A stretch of DNA of 35,193 bases, from the NCBI GenBank assembly GCA_028706105.1, contig JAQWCF010000007.1, forward strand, positions 1-35,193. The letters are read 5' to 3'. This DNA is from Candidatus Margulisiibacteriota bacterium. Its GTDB lineage: Bacteria > Margulisbacteria > Riflemargulisbacteria > GWF2-35-9 > DYQY01. A program made the position numbers and the translations under genes. Positions 23,056-31,580 of the stretch are shown piece by piece. The notes under the pieces were generated by a model that saw nothing but the letters and a program-made list of their open reading frames with translations, was not told where the DNA came from and did no database searches. Numbering within the stretch: position 1 is the first letter of the stretch; every line of letters begins with the position of its first letter.

Positions 23056-24936
23056 ATGACTAACGCTTGGAACGACTGGAATATAGAAGATGAGATTAAA
23101 GATATATTAAATGCTGCACCTTCCGTAACTATTGCAGAAAGCCGTGAAGAACTTTTTAAACTAGCAACTAACGGTGGACAAGATTCCTTTGATGTTGAAT
23201 ATGAACTGCTTGATGGTAGTAAGATAGTAGAAGCGCAGGTTGTAAAATGTAAAAACGGTCTAGCCATTAACTATCCTGACAAAAATATGCGGAGAAGAGA
23301 CCCTGACTGCATGGTGGTTGGCGACAATAAAGTTACGGATAAAGCTAAATACAAAGATGTCTTTAATAAAGACTTTGCTCCAATAAGGACAGAGACTTTT
23401 GACTGGTTAAAGAAACAAGAATTGCTGATTGCAGGGATTTACATTGGTGGAGAACAAACTGGATTAACAGGAATGATTATTGCTCCTGCTAATGCTGGAT
23501 TCTTTGTTGGTGGACTAGCTGATTTGCAAGGATTTATTGATTTAAATAAAATTGACAATTCATTTAATCCTGACTCTATACTATATTTAGCCCCTCCATT
23601 TAGACACACACACTACAATGGCAAACAAATTGTTGTGCATAACCGTAAAAAAAAGGTTCATGAAATATTCTCCTATAATTTATATCCAGGTCCTAGCGCA
23701 AAAAAAGGCATTTATGGTGTCTTGCTACAAAAAGGTGAAGAAGAAGACTGGTTAACTTTACACGCTTCCACTGTGCAGGTAGTAACGCCTTATGAAAACA
23801 TCACTACTTTTCTGCATGAAGGTGCTAGTGGTAGTGGGAAAAGTGAAATGCTTGAACACCCACATCGTGAAGATGATGGAAGGCTACTACTTGGTAAAAA
23901 TAAAATTTCTGATAAAACTTTTTATGTCACAATTAACCAAACATGTGGTCTTAAGCCTGTGACTGATGATATGGCTCTAGTTGACAATAAAAAAAGCATT
24001 AAAGAAAAAAAGTTAGTTGTAACCGATGCAGAAAACGCTTGGTTTTTACGAGTTAACCACATTGGTCATTATGGAACTGACCCTTATTTAGAGAAAATCA
24101 CAATACACCCAGCCGAGCCTCTTCTTTTCATAAATATTCAGGGAGCTCCTAACTCAACGATTCTTCTCTGGGAACATATTCAAGATGCACCAGGAAAAGC
24201 TTGTCCCAATCCACGAGTGATTCTCCCTAGAAAATTAATGCCTTCAATTGTAAACACACCTGCAGAAGTAGACTTCAGAAGTTTTGGTATCAGAACTCCA
24301 CTTTGTAGTGAAAAAAATCCTAGTTATGGGATAGTTGGAATGTTTCATATCTTACCACCAGCACTTGCTTGGTTGTGGCGTCTTGTTTCTCCTAGAGGGT
24401 ATGCAAACCCAAGCATTCTTGACGAAGAAGGTCTTTCCAGTGAAGGAGTTGGTTCTTACTGGCCTTTTGCTACTGGCAAATATGTTAATCACGCCAATTT
24501 GTTATTAAAACAAATCATGAACACTCCAAACACAAAATACCTACTTTTCCCCAATCAACACATTGGAAGCTGGGAAGTCAGATTTATGCCACAATGGATT
24601 TCTCGAGAATATTTTGCAAGAAGAGGTGCCGCTAGATTCACAAAAGAACAACTCAAGCCTGCCCGCTGCCCACTTTTGGGTTACACGCCTACAAGAGTGG
24701 TTGTAGAAGGTGTACAAATTCCTGAATACTTTTTTAATGTCGAACATCAGCATGAAGTTGGAGTAGAAGCTTATGATTACGGCAAAGAGCAGCTTTATAA
24801 GTTTTTCGAAAAAACACTTAAGGAATATTTAGTCCCGGAACTAGACCCATTAGGTAAAAAAATTATTGAATGTTGCCTTGAACGAGGTAGTGTTGCCGAA
24901 ATGGCTGGCTTAATATCTTTTAATAAAAGAGATTAA
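23056..24936 (+). CDS. DUF4914-type protein with PEP-carboxykinase-like P-loop
   Basis: The 626-residue protein matches what I recall of the DUF4914 family, whose function is undescribed. The clear biochemical clue is GASGSGKSEM (256-265), a P-loop form used by PEP carboxykinases and HPr kinase, in which Ser-Glu follows the Lys. It is followed by TDDMALVD (about 307-314), which could supply metal-binding acids, and by LLFINIQGAPNSTILLWEH. Upstream segments such as FLHEG lead into the P-loop. There is no signal peptide. Together these suggest a cytosolic nucleotide-dependent kinase or carboxykinase-like enzyme, but the substrate is unknown. It is a single gene with its own promoter and Shine-Dalgarno. 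Confidence 0.8.
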   Translation: MTNAWNDWNIEDEIKDILNAAPSVTIAESREELFKLATNGGQDSFDVEYELLDGSKIVEAQVVKCKNGLAINYPDKNMRRRDPDCMVVGDNKVTDKAKYKDVFNKDFAPIRTETFDWLKKQELLIAGIYIGGEQTGLTGMIIAPANAGFFVGGLADLQGFIDLNKIDNSFNPDSILYLAPPFRHTHYNGKQIVVHNRKKKVHEIFSYNLYPGPSAKKGIYGVLLQKGEEEDWLTLHASTVQVVTPYENITTFLHEGASGSGKSEMLEHPHREDDGRLLLGKNKISDKTFYVTINQTCGLKPVTDDMALVDNKKSIKEKKLVVTDAENAWFLRVNHIGHYGTDPYLEKITIHPAEPLLFINIQGAPNSTILLWEHIQDAPGKACPNPRVILPRKLMPSIVNTPAEVDFRSFGIRTPLCSEKNPSYGIVGMFHILPPALAWLWRLVSPRGYANPSILDEEGLSSEGVGSYWPFATGKYVNHANLLLKQIMNTPNTKYLLFPNQHIGSWEVRFMPQWISREYFARRGAARFTKEQLKPARCPLLGYTPTRVVVEGVQIPEYFFNVEHQHEVGVEAYDYGKEQLYKFFEKTLKEYLVPELDPLGKKIIECCLERGSVAEMAGLISFNKRD

Positions 24937-24978
24937 TTAATATAAAAAAACTTCGAGACAAATTATTTCAAAATAAGC

Positions 24979-24984
24979 TATAAT
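24979..24984 (+). promoter_or_regulatory. -10 of the hemolysin III gene
   Basis: A perfect TATAAT ends 6 bases before the ATG at 24991. GAGACA 18 bases upstream is a partial -35. A leaderless mRNA is predicted and no Shine-Dalgarno exists. Confidence 0.65.
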
Positions 24985-24990
24985 TACGTT

Positions 24991-25629
24991 ATGGGACTTA
25001 AAGATCCGGTTAGTGGTTTATTACATTTAATAGGTGCTGCCTTAGCTATACCAGCTACTATTTTATTAATTATTTTTGGTTCTGATTCTGCGTGGAAAAT
25101 AGTTTCGTTTTCAGTATATGGCTTATGTTTATTCCTTCTTTTCACCTTTAGCACACTTTATCACTGGCTACCTCAACGATGTAGCGGAAAACATCAAGTA
25201 TTTAGAAAGCTTGACCACTTAGCTATTTATGCATTAATTGCTGGTTCTTATACTCCTTTTTGTTTAGTCACACTCAGAGGTCCTTGGGGATGGACCATTT
25301 TTGGATTAACTTGGGGTTTAGCGATAATTGGCATGACTATTCAATCTATCTTTATTAATGCTCCTCGTTGGTTAACTACATCTATTTATGTACTGATGGG
25401 GTGGATGGTAGTAATAGCAATTAAGCCAATCACGACCTTGTTGCCAATCAAAGGACTTATTTTATTAATAGCAGGTGGCGTAGTTTACTCAATCGGTGGG
25501 GTTGTTTATACAATTAAAAAACCTAACTTTCACAAATTCTTTAATTACCATGATTTATGGCATGTGTTTGTACTATTTGGAGCTTTTTTTCACTTTCTAG
25601 CACTTTTACTCGTTGTATCCCAACAATAA
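24991..25629 (+). CDS. Hemolysin III / PAQR-family membrane protein (TrhA type)
   Basis: This 212-residue integral membrane protein has seven predicted helices. It belongs to the adiponectin-receptor-like superfamily, bacterial members of which affect membrane fluidity and unsaturated fatty acids. The zinc-site residues are in place: SxLYH (FSTLYHWLP, with Ser and His), the mid-protein HLAIYALIAGSYTPF segment, and the last-helix pattern HDLWHVFVLFGAFFH that supplies two His ligands. The 'hemolysin' name is historical. A TATAAT six bases upstream predicts a leaderless message. Confidence 0.93.
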   Translation: MGLKDPVSGLLHLIGAALAIPATILLIIFGSDSAWKIVSFSVYGLCLFLLFTFSTLYHWLPQRCSGKHQVFRKLDHLAIYALIAGSYTPFCLVTLRGPWGWTIFGLTWGLAIIGMTIQSIFINAPRWLTTSIYVLMGWMVVIAIKPITTLLPIKGLILLIAGGVVYSIGGVVYTIKKPNFHKFFNYHDLWHVFVLFGAFFHFLALLLVVSQQ

Positions 25630-25631
25630 AT

Positions 25632-25660
25632 TTGCCACTATCCACCTTTAAGAATATAAT
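25632..25660 (+). promoter_or_regulatory. Promoter of bipA
   Basis: TTGCCA (25632-25637), a 17-base spacer and a perfect TATAAT (25655-25660) form the best-formed promoter in the window. The predicted leader of about 29 bases carries AAGGAAG before the GTG start. Confidence 0.8.
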
Positions 25661-25695
25661 TCACTCTGGCCTAAACAACAGAAGGAAGTGTCATA

Positions 25696-27507
25696 GTGAA
25701 ACAAAGTAACATCAGAAATGTAGCAATAATAGCCCACGTAGACCACGGAAAAACAACTTTAGTAGATGAGCTATTCAAACAAAGCGGAATATTCAATGAA
25801 CGTCACCATATGACCGAGAGACTAATGGATTCCATGGACCTTGAAAGAGAAAGAGGTATAACCATTAAATCCAAAAACGGTTCTTGTTTCTATAAAAACC
25901 ACTTGATAAATATTATTGACACTCCCGGACATGCTGATTTTGGAGGAGAAGTTGAGCGAGTGCTGTATATGGCTGATGGAGCTGTTTTCTTAGTTGATGC
26001 CGCTGAAGGGCCCATGCCTCAATCCTACTTTGTATTAAAAAAAGCCTTAGCTCTTAATATCCCAGTTATTGTTGTTGTCAATAAAATAGACAAAGCTGCT
26101 GCAAGATGTGAATGGGTTGTTGACCATGTCTTTGATTTAATGGTGCAGTTAGATGCCCCTGATAATATCTTAGACTTCCCTGTTATTTACGCATCAGCAA
26201 AAGCTGGATTGGCTACGAAAAAACTTTCCGAGCCAGGCAAAAACATCTTTCCCCTTTTGGATACCATTATTGACTACATCCCAGCTCCTGTTGGTGATAG
26301 TACGGCTCCTTTTCAGCTTCAAATATGCGCGATAGACTATAATGCCTTCCATGGCAGAATGGCCATCGGGAAAATAACTTCTGGTAAAGTTGCTGTTAAT
26401 CAAGATGTTGCTGTTACTAAAAATGACAAAATTCTTAGAACTGGCAGAATCACAAAAATCTATAGATTTAATGCTGACCAAAAAGTAGAGACAGACGAAG
26501 CTATCTGTGGAGAAATAATATCAATAGCTGGTTTTGATGAAATGAAAGTTGGGGAAACCATCACGGATAAAGATACCCCCATGTTTTTGCCAGCACGAGA
26601 AGTAGACCCACCAACCATTTCCATGAACTTTCTACCAAACTCCTCACCTTTTGCAGGACGAGAAGGAACCTTTTTTACCTCCCGACATATCAAAGACAGA
26701 CTTGAGCGTGAACTATTGAGTGATGTTGCTTTACATGTTGAAGAACTAACCGAAATAACAGGCTATAAAGTTGCCGGCAGAGGTGAGCTTCATATTGCCA
26801 TACTTATTGAAAAAATGAGACGTGAAGGATACGAATTTGAAGTATCCAGACCAAGCGTTATCTTTCATGAAGAAAATGGACACAAAACAGAACCTTATGA
26901 ATTTATTTTTATTGAAATACCAGAAGAATATCAAGGCAAAGTCATTGAAAAACTTGGACAAAAAAAAGGACAAATGATTGACATGGAGCTTGATAAAGGA
27001 ATAATGAAAATGAAGTTTGAAATACCCACAAGAGGACTATTAGGCTATCACGCAGAATTCATGATGGACACCCATGGCATGGGGACAATAAACAATATTT
27101 TCCATCGTTACGCACCTTACTCTGGTGAAATTACTGGCAGAAAAAATGGTGTTATTATTGCAAAAGAAACAGCACCTACTGTTGCCTACGCTTTGTTTAA
27201 CCTTCAAGAAAGAGGAGATTTGTTTTATGGGCCTGGTGTTGATGTCTACGAAGGACAAATAATAGGAAGTTACTCAAAAGAAGGAGAAATAGTGGTTAAC
27301 GCTAATAAAGGAAAAAAGCTCACTAATGTCAGAGCCTCGGGAACTGACGAAGCAGTGGTGCTTACTCCTTATACTAGAATGTCACTTGAAGAATGCTTAT
27401 CCTTTATTGACAACGATGAACTAGTGGAAGTTACTCCTAAAAACTACAGAATGAGAAAAATTGATATTCATGAGCTTGATAGAAGAAGAAAAAAAAATAA
27501 AAAATAA
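25696..27507 (+). CDS. typA: Ribosome-associated GTPase BipA/TypA
   Basis: BipA is an EF-G-like translational GTPase that aids large-subunit assembly and growth under stress. The 603 residues show G1 AHVDHGKTT (13-21), switch [18 protein letters not shown], and G4 NKIDK. The BipA C-terminal domain is recognisable from [20 protein letters not shown] and [23 protein letters not shown], with the late [15 protein letters not shown] and AsnAspGluLeuValGluValThrPro segment. The GTG start with GGAAG upstream agrees with the usual length. Confidence 0.97.
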   Translation: MKQSNIRNVAIIAHVDHGKTTLVDELFKQSGIFNERHHMTERLMDSMDLERERGITIKSKNGSCFYKNHLINIIDTPGHADFGGEVERVLYMADGAVFLVDAAEGPMPQSYFVLKKALALNIPVIVVVNKIDKAAARCEWVVDHVFDLMVQLDAPDNILDFPVIYASAKAGLATKKLSEPGKNIFPLLDTIIDYIPAPVGDSTAPFQLQICAIDYNAFHGRMAIGKITSGKVAVNQDVAVTKNDKILRTGRITKIYRFNADQKVETDEAICGEIISIAGFDEMKVGETITDKDTPMFLPAREVDPPTISMNFLPNSSPFAGREGTFFTSRHIKDRLERELLSDVALHVEELTEITGYKVAGRGELHIAILIEKMRREGYEFEVSRPSVIFHEENGHKTEPYEFIFIEIPEEYQGKVIEKLGQKKGQMIDMELDKGIMKMKFEIPTRGLLGYHAEFMMDTHGMGTINNIFHRYAPYSGEITGRKNGVIIAKETAPTVAYALFNLQERGDLFYGPGVDVYEGQIIGSYSKEGEIVVNANKGKKLTNVRASGTDEAVVLTPYTRMSLEECLSFIDNDELVEVTPKNYRMRKIDIHELDRRRKKNKK

Positions 27508-27530
27508 TTTCATCAGGTAAATGATAATTA

Positions 27531-27539
27531 TGGTATTAT
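27531..27539 (+). promoter_or_regulatory. Extended -10 of the carbonic anhydrase gene
   Basis: TGGTATTAT (hexamer 27534-27539) ends 7 bases before the ATG at 27547. It lies 24 bases after the bipA stop, and no terminator is visible between the genes. Confidence 0.6.
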
Positions 27540-27546
27540 ATCGGTG

Positions 27547-28170
27547 ATGCAAACATTACTAAAAGGTATTGTTGAGTTTAAAGAAAAGGACTTTGAGAAA
27601 TACAAGGAACTTTTTACCTCCATTTGCAAACACCAAGATCCGCACACATTGTTTATAGGTTGCTCTGACTCAAGAGTAATTCCTAACATGATTACAAAAA
27701 CATTGCCTGGCGAACTGTTTGTTCTTAGAAATATTGCTAACCTAGTTCCTCCTTACAGAGAAGTTGACGAATATCTAGCAACTACTTCGGGAATTGAATA
27801 TGCAGTTAAACAACTTAATGTAGAAAATATTATTGTTTGTGGACATTCTAACTGTGGTGGTTGTGCTTCATTGTTTATTGAGAATACCGGCAGCGATGAG
27901 CTCCCAGCTACGAGCAAATGGATGAATCTGGCTAAGAATGTGTTAAAACAAGTAAACGAACAGTTGCCTGACGGTTCGCTAGAAGCTAAAGGATGGCTAG
28001 CAGAACAAATAAATGTTGTAGAACAAATGAAGCATCTATTAACCTACCCTTACATCAAAGAAAAATATGAAAAAAAAGAAATAAACATCTTTGGCTGGCA
28101 TTACATTATTGAAACTGGTGATGTTTTTAACTATGACTCAAAAAAAGGAGTTTTTGAGCTAATTAATTAG
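27547..28170 (+). CDS. Beta-class carbonic anhydrase
   Basis: It interconverts CO2 and bicarbonate with a Zn2+ ion. The ligands are visible: Cys39, with Asp41 and Arg43 in GCSDSRV, then His100 and Cys103 in CGHSNCGGC. The 207 residues are normal for the bacterial beta class. An upstream GTG (27544) is in frame, but the ATG at 27547 fits the extended -10 best. Its last 8 bases overlap the end of the convergent S4-domain gene. Confidence 0.96.
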   Translation: MQTLLKGIVEFKEKDFEKYKELFTSICKHQDPHTLFIGCSDSRVIPNMITKTLPGELFVLRNIANLVPPYREVDEYLATTSGIEYAVKQLNVENIIVCGHSNCGGCASLFIENTGSDELPATSKWMNLAKNVLKQVNEQLPDGSLEAKGWLAEQINVVEQMKHLLTYPYIKEKYEKKEINIFGWHYIIETGDVFNYDSKKGVFELIN

Positions 28171-28369
28171 TAACAGTAATTTTTTCTCCCTTAACCTCAA
28201 TTATATCATTAACTCTAATCTTATTTTTTTTTCTAGTTTCGACAGAACCATTAACCTTTACTCGGTTCTGACTAATAGCAAATTTTGCTTCGCCACCTGA
28301 CATAAAAATACCAGTTACTTTTAATAATTGGTGTAGCTCGATGTAATCTGCTTCTAATTTGTAATTCAT
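28163..28369 (-). CDS. Small S4-domain RNA-binding protein (YbcJ/RlbA-like)
   Basis: The 68-residue protein is a lone S4 domain: ELHQLLKVTGIFMSGGEAKFAISQNRVKVNGSVETRKKNKIRVNDIIEV, the alpha-L fold found in ribosomal S4 and RNA-modifying enzymes. Similar short proteins sit near recF or in ribosome maturation contexts in other bacteria. TGCTATATT on the minus strand ends 6 bases before the ATG, so it is probably leaderless. Its 3' end overlaps the carbonic anhydrase gene tail-to-tail. Confidence 0.9.
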   Translation of the reverse strand: MNYKLEADYIELHQLLKVTGIFMSGGEAKFAISQNRVKVNGSVETRKKNKIRVNDIIEVKGEKITVTN

Positions 28370-28375
28370 GTGTAA

Positions 28376-28384
28376 AATATAGCA
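28376..28384 (-). promoter_or_regulatory. Extended -10 of the S4-domain gene
   Basis: On the minus strand TGCTATATT (hexamer 28381-28376) is separated by TTACAC from the ATG at 28369, placing +1 at the start codon. Confidence 0.6.
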
Positions 28385-28429
28385 TATATTTGCAATATTT
28401 GCTTATCCTACTTCATAAATGCCCAATAG

Positions 28430-28483
28430 ATTCCTCCACGCTTCAGTCTTTGACTGACTTGGTCGGGATGACCGTTAAAAAAA
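28430..28483. repeat. Degenerate repeat-like stretch with small inverted repeats
   Basis: The stretch contains CAGTC-TTT-GACTG (around 28445-28457) and GGTCGGGATGACC (28460-28472), reminiscent of worn intergenic repeats of the 'CTTCGTCGGAATGACC' style common in many genomes. No reading frame is supported. It separates the divergent S4 and M23 genes. Confidence 0.35.
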
Positions 28484-28539
28484 CCATACAGCCATAATAG
28501 TGCTTGAAAAACATCAATCTTCTGGTAGTCTATTCTTGC

Positions 28540-29400
28540 ATGAAAAACTTTATAAATAGATTGCTGTTACTTTTATCTATCCTTTCATTTTCATTCCCTG
28601 CAGAGGTTTTCTTTTCTAATGTAATCAAACAAGGCGACTCCAACTCTATCCTATTAAGAGCGCAAACCAAGTTAAATAACCCAGAACTCAATTACAACAA
28701 CAAAACAATACCAATGCATCTTATTTACTATGGTCCCGAAAAATACGTCTACAGATGCGTCATAGGAACCGACCCACTTACTTCTGTTGGGGTAAAAAAA
28801 GTAAAAATTATATTACAAGACCAAACATTGCTTGCACTTTCTTTTACTGTAACTAAAAATAACTTTCAAGAAGAATACATTGCTATCCCCGAGGCTAAAA
28901 AGGGAGCATTAACTAATAAAAATCTTGTGAATGAAGGAAATATAATTGGTTCAAAATTCAAAGAAATAACTAAACAAGCAAAATGGAGAGATAGGTTTAT
29001 TATGCCTGCTGAAGGACGGATTTCCTCACCATATGGCGCACAAAGAAAATATAACGTTAATAATATTGCTTGGTGGCACAAAGGCGTAGATATAGCAAAC
29101 TCCATTGGAACTCCAGTGCTTACTCCTAACGACGGAACTATTATCTTAACCGGTAGCTATGCTGTACATGGCAAAACTATTATGATTGACCATGGACAAG
29201 GAATTGTCTCTGTTTTTAATCATTTAAACTCTATCGATGTTAACGAGGGAGACTTTGTGAAAAAGGGAAAAAAAGTTGCGACCATGGGTAATACCGGAAA
29301 CAGTACAGGCCCACATCTCCATTGGGGATTAAGCGTCAATAATGTAAGGGTAAATCCTCTCCAGTGGGTAAATAATCGTTTCGCACCCAATTATTTCTGA
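28540..29400 (+). CDS. Secreted M23-family peptidoglycan endopeptidase (LytM domain)
   Basis: This is a cell-wall metalloendopeptidase. With the ATG at 28540 it has a clean Sec signal peptide (MKNFINRLLLLLSILSFSFPAE) and 286 residues. A beta-rich N-terminal region (30-145) leads to the LytM domain at about 160-286, with the zinc set WWHKGVDIAN (H and D) and GPHLHWG (HxH), plus MPAEGRISSPYG at its start. The longer frame from TTG at 28504 would bury the signal peptide. TGGTAGTCT ends 8 bases before the chosen ATG, hinting at a nearly leaderless mRNA. Confidence 0.9.
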   Translation: MKNFINRLLLLLSILSFSFPAEVFFSNVIKQGDSNSILLRAQTKLNNPELNYNNKTIPMHLIYYGPEKYVYRCVIGTDPLTSVGVKKVKIILQDQTLLALSFTVTKNNFQEEYIAIPEAKKGALTNKNLVNEGNIIGSKFKEITKQAKWRDRFIMPAEGRISSPYGAQRKYNVNNIAWWHKGVDIANSIGTPVLTPNDGTIILTGSYAVHGKTIMIDHGQGIVSVFNHLNSIDVNEGDFVKKGKKVATMGNTGNSTGPHLHWGLSVNNVRVNPLQWVNNRFAPNYF

Positions 29401-29467
29401 CCTCTCCCTAGCTCTCCTAAAGTAAAGAGAACAAACAAAACGTCTACTTTGATTAAATATTAATCAA

Positions 29468-29476
29468 TGTAAAAAT
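29468..29476 (+). promoter_or_regulatory. Possible extended -10 of the MnmL-MnmD fusion gene
   Basis: TGTAAAAAT (hexamer 29471-29476) ends 6 bases before the ATG at 29483. The hexamer matches TATAAT at four positions only, so this is weaker than the other cases. No Shine-Dalgarno is present. Confidence 0.4.
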
Positions 29477-29482
29477 ATACAT

Positions 29483-31219
29483 ATGCAAAAGAGAATTAAT
29501 TTCTTTAAAGATTATCTGATAGAAAAATACGGAGAAGCACTATACCGCATACCCCTTGATTTAAATACAAGCTGTCCTAATCGTGATGAAAAGGGCAAAG
29601 GTGGCTGCAGTTTTTGTTCGGAACACGGTGCGCGCTCAATGCAGACAATGCACTCTACTTCCCTAGCAGAGCAAGTTACTGATTCCTTGAAATTTGCTAA
29701 AAAAAGATATGGAGCAAAACAGTTTATGCTGTACATCCAAGCCTTCAGCGCCAACTTTCAACCTGAAAATATTGCTATCTATGACAAACTATTAACTGAC
29801 AAATTTAAAGCCATTAGTTTTGGTACAAGGCCAGATTGTCTAAACAAATCCGCCTATTCTTATCTACAACAACTCAATAAAAAAACTGATGTTTGGGTAG
29901 AATTAGGAGTTCAAACAGTTCATGACAAAACACTCAAGCTTATCAACAGAGGACACAACTTTAATTGCAGTAAGAACGCTATCAAAAAACTAAACAAAAT
30001 AGGCGTCAATGTTGCTGCCCACGTTATTATCGGACTACCTGGAGAATCTATGAGCAAGATGATTCAAACAGCTAAAACACTTTCGAAGCTACCGATTAAA
30101 GCTATAAAAATCCACAACTTACATGTTCTAAAAAACACTAAACTAGCTGAAGATTACAAAATAAAGCCATTCCCTACCCTGAATGAATATGAATATGTTG
30201 ATGTTTTAGTTGCGTTTCTAAAAAACCTTCGACCAGACATTTACATAATAAGAATGACAACTGAATCACTGGAAGGAACAGTTATTGCCCCTAAATGGAA
30301 AATGAATAAAAGTCATTTCAGAGAATATGTCCTGAGAAAAATGGCGTTTGAAGATGCTTATCAAGGAGATATTTTTTCTAAAAAAAATAAACCTGAATTA
30401 TTAACTGAGAAAAGCACTTTGGACGGTTCTATTACTTTTTGGAGCGAAGATTTTAAAGAACATTACCATGATAAGGCAGGCGCCATGCTAGAAGCCAAAA
30501 GTAAATTTCTAAACCAAGCTCTGCTGGATAAAAAAGATAATATTAAAATATTAGACATCTGCTTTGGGCTTGGTTACAACAGCTTGGTCAGCATGGAATA
30601 TGCACTAAAAAACAAAAAGAAGATAGAAATAACAGCCTTGGAAATAGACAAACGAGTTGTAAGAAATGCATCAAAAGTTCTAAATTACGGCACAAGCTTT
30701 AACTGGAAAACTTGCCTCAAAAAACTTTCCATAAAAGGCAAATACTCCAAAAATAATGTTAGCTTATCAGTGTTATGGGGTGACGCAAGACATCAAATAA
30801 CAAAATTAGAAAACAACTATTTTGATGTCGTTTATTTAGATGCATTTTCTTCACAACACAATAGCGAACTCTGGACCTTAGATTTTTTTAAAAAAATAAA
30901 AAAAGTAATAAAAAAAGATGGCGTGCTTCTAACTTACTCATCAGCAATACCCGTTAGACATGCTCTCAAGTTAGCTGGTTTCTTTGTAGGAGAAACACCT
31001 CCAGTTGCAAGAGAAAGAGGAAACACTATCGCCTCCTTAGATAAAACAAAAATATCTACACCCATACCAGCAACAGATTTAGCGTTCTTTAATACAACCA
31101 GAGGAGTTGTTTATCGAGACCCTTTTAATATTTGGCCCAACAAAGAAATTCTAAGAAAAAGAGAAATCTCCATCAAAGAGCTAAAAGCAAAATTAATAGA
31201 CTCTAATGAAAAAAGTTGA
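29483..31219 (+). CDS. Fusion of YtqA/MnmL-type radical SAM enzyme and MnmC/MnmD-type tRNA methyltransferase
   Basis: Residues 1 to about 305 are a TIGR01212-type radical SAM domain, with NTSCPNRDEKGKGGCSFC (Cys31, 42, 45, the family's CX10CX2C form), FGTRPDCL, WVELGVQTVHD, and AHVIIGLPGES. As I recall, B. subtilis YtqA (MnmL) of this family converts cmnm5U34 to nm5U34 in tRNA. Residues about 313-545 match the methyltransferase half of MnmC (DUF752/MnmD): SEDFKEHYHDKAGAMLEAK (about 321-339), SAM motif ILDICFGLGYNSL (356-368), WGDARHQI, LDAFSSQHNSELWT (452-465), and the late ARERGNTIAS. That domain methylates nm5U to mnm5U. The two domains are in one frame without a gap. The usual bacterial solution has them as separate genes or uses MnmC with an FAD domain. 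Confidence 0.88.
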   Translation: MQKRINFFKDYLIEKYGEALYRIPLDLNTSCPNRDEKGKGGCSFCSEHGARSMQTMHSTSLAEQVTDSLKFAKKRYGAKQFMLYIQAFSANFQPENIAIYDKLLTDKFKAISFGTRPDCLNKSAYSYLQQLNKKTDVWVELGVQTVHDKTLKLINRGHNFNCSKNAIKKLNKIGVNVAAHVIIGLPGESMSKMIQTAKTLSKLPIKAIKIHNLHVLKNTKLAEDYKIKPFPTLNEYEYVDVLVAFLKNLRPDIYIIRMTTESLEGTVIAPKWKMNKSHFREYVLRKMAFEDAYQGDIFSKKNKPELLTEKSTLDGSITFWSEDFKEHYHDKAGAMLEAKSKFLNQALLDKKDNIKILDICFGLGYNSLVSMEYALKNKKKIEITALEIDKRVVRNASKVLNYGTSFNWKTCLKKLSIKGKYSKNNVSLSVLWGDARHQITKLENNYFDVVYLDAFSSQHNSELWTLDFFKKIKKVIKKDGVLLTYSSAIPVRHALKLAGFFVGETPPVARERGNTIASLDKTKISTPIPATDLAFFNTTRGVVYRDPFNIWPNKEILRKREISIKELKAKLIDSNEKS

Positions 31220-31233
31220 TTGCCTAGAAATTG

Positions 31234-31482
31234 TTATAAAAATTTCTTAAATGTTGAGACTAATTCATCAATTGTTTCCTGTTTAACCGAGGGGTCAATA
31301 CAATTCATAATATTACCTTCTAAAATAAGACCAGCGGCTCTACGTAATCCTTTTTCTGAGGCAGCAACTTGTGTTAGTATTGCCGAACATTTTTGCTCAC
31401 CCTTCTCTACCATGGAAATAATTCCATCTATCTGACCTTTAACAATTTTTAATTGATGGGTTACATCTTCTTTTCTAGTCAT
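31234..31482 (-). CDS. CstR-like persulfide-sensing repressor (CsoR/FrmR family)
   Basis: The 82-residue all-helical regulator of the CsoR family has Cys32 (EQKCSAILTQVAAS) and Cys61 (EGNIMNC). These positions match the reactive pair of S. aureus CstR (31 and 60). The His of copper-sensing CsoR, four residues before the second Cys, is Asn57 here, arguing against copper and for persulfide sensing. The ATG at 31482 has AAGGA just upstream, so the longer frame from 31533 is rejected. It is divergent from a sulfur-transfer polyprotein, with an operator-like palindrome between them, consistent with repression relieved by reactive sulfur. It is convergent with the preceding fusion gene, 14 bases away. 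Confidence 0.87.
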   Translation of the reverse strand: MTRKEDVTHQLKIVKGQIDGIISMVEKGEQKCSAILTQVAASEKGLRRAAGLILEGNIMNCIDPSVKQETIDELVSTFKKFL

Positions 31483-31501
31483 TTTATTCCTTGTGCCAAC
31501 A

Positions 31502-31511
31502 CCCCTAGGGG
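31502..31511. promoter_or_regulatory. CsoR/CstR-type operator
   Basis: A perfect palindrome CCCCTAGGGG sits within CACCCCTAGGGGGTATA (31500-31516). CsoR-family sites are of this GC-tract type with flanking AT. It lies 20 bases upstream of the repressor ATG and about 70 upstream of the polyprotein gene, between both start sites. Confidence 0.72.
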
Positions 31512-31541
31512 GTATATACTTTAAGTTAATCATAACATAAA

Positions 31542-31547
31542 TATAAT
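31542..31547 (+). promoter_or_regulatory. -10 of the CoA-disulfide reductase polyprotein gene
   Basis: TATAAT is placed 34 bases upstream of the ATG at 31581, with AGAGGAGG before that ATG. Its -35 region would border the operator at 31502-31511, so repression by occlusion is plausible. Confidence 0.6.
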
Positions 31548-31580
31548 AATTATTAAAATAATCCTAAAGAGGAGGCAAAA

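Noticed and set aside
22962-23267. 101-codon minus-strand frame covering the DUF4914 promoter and start
   Set aside because: It covers the TATAAT and ribosome site of the DUF4914 gene, shows Ser/Leu-rich shadow composition and has no ribosome site.
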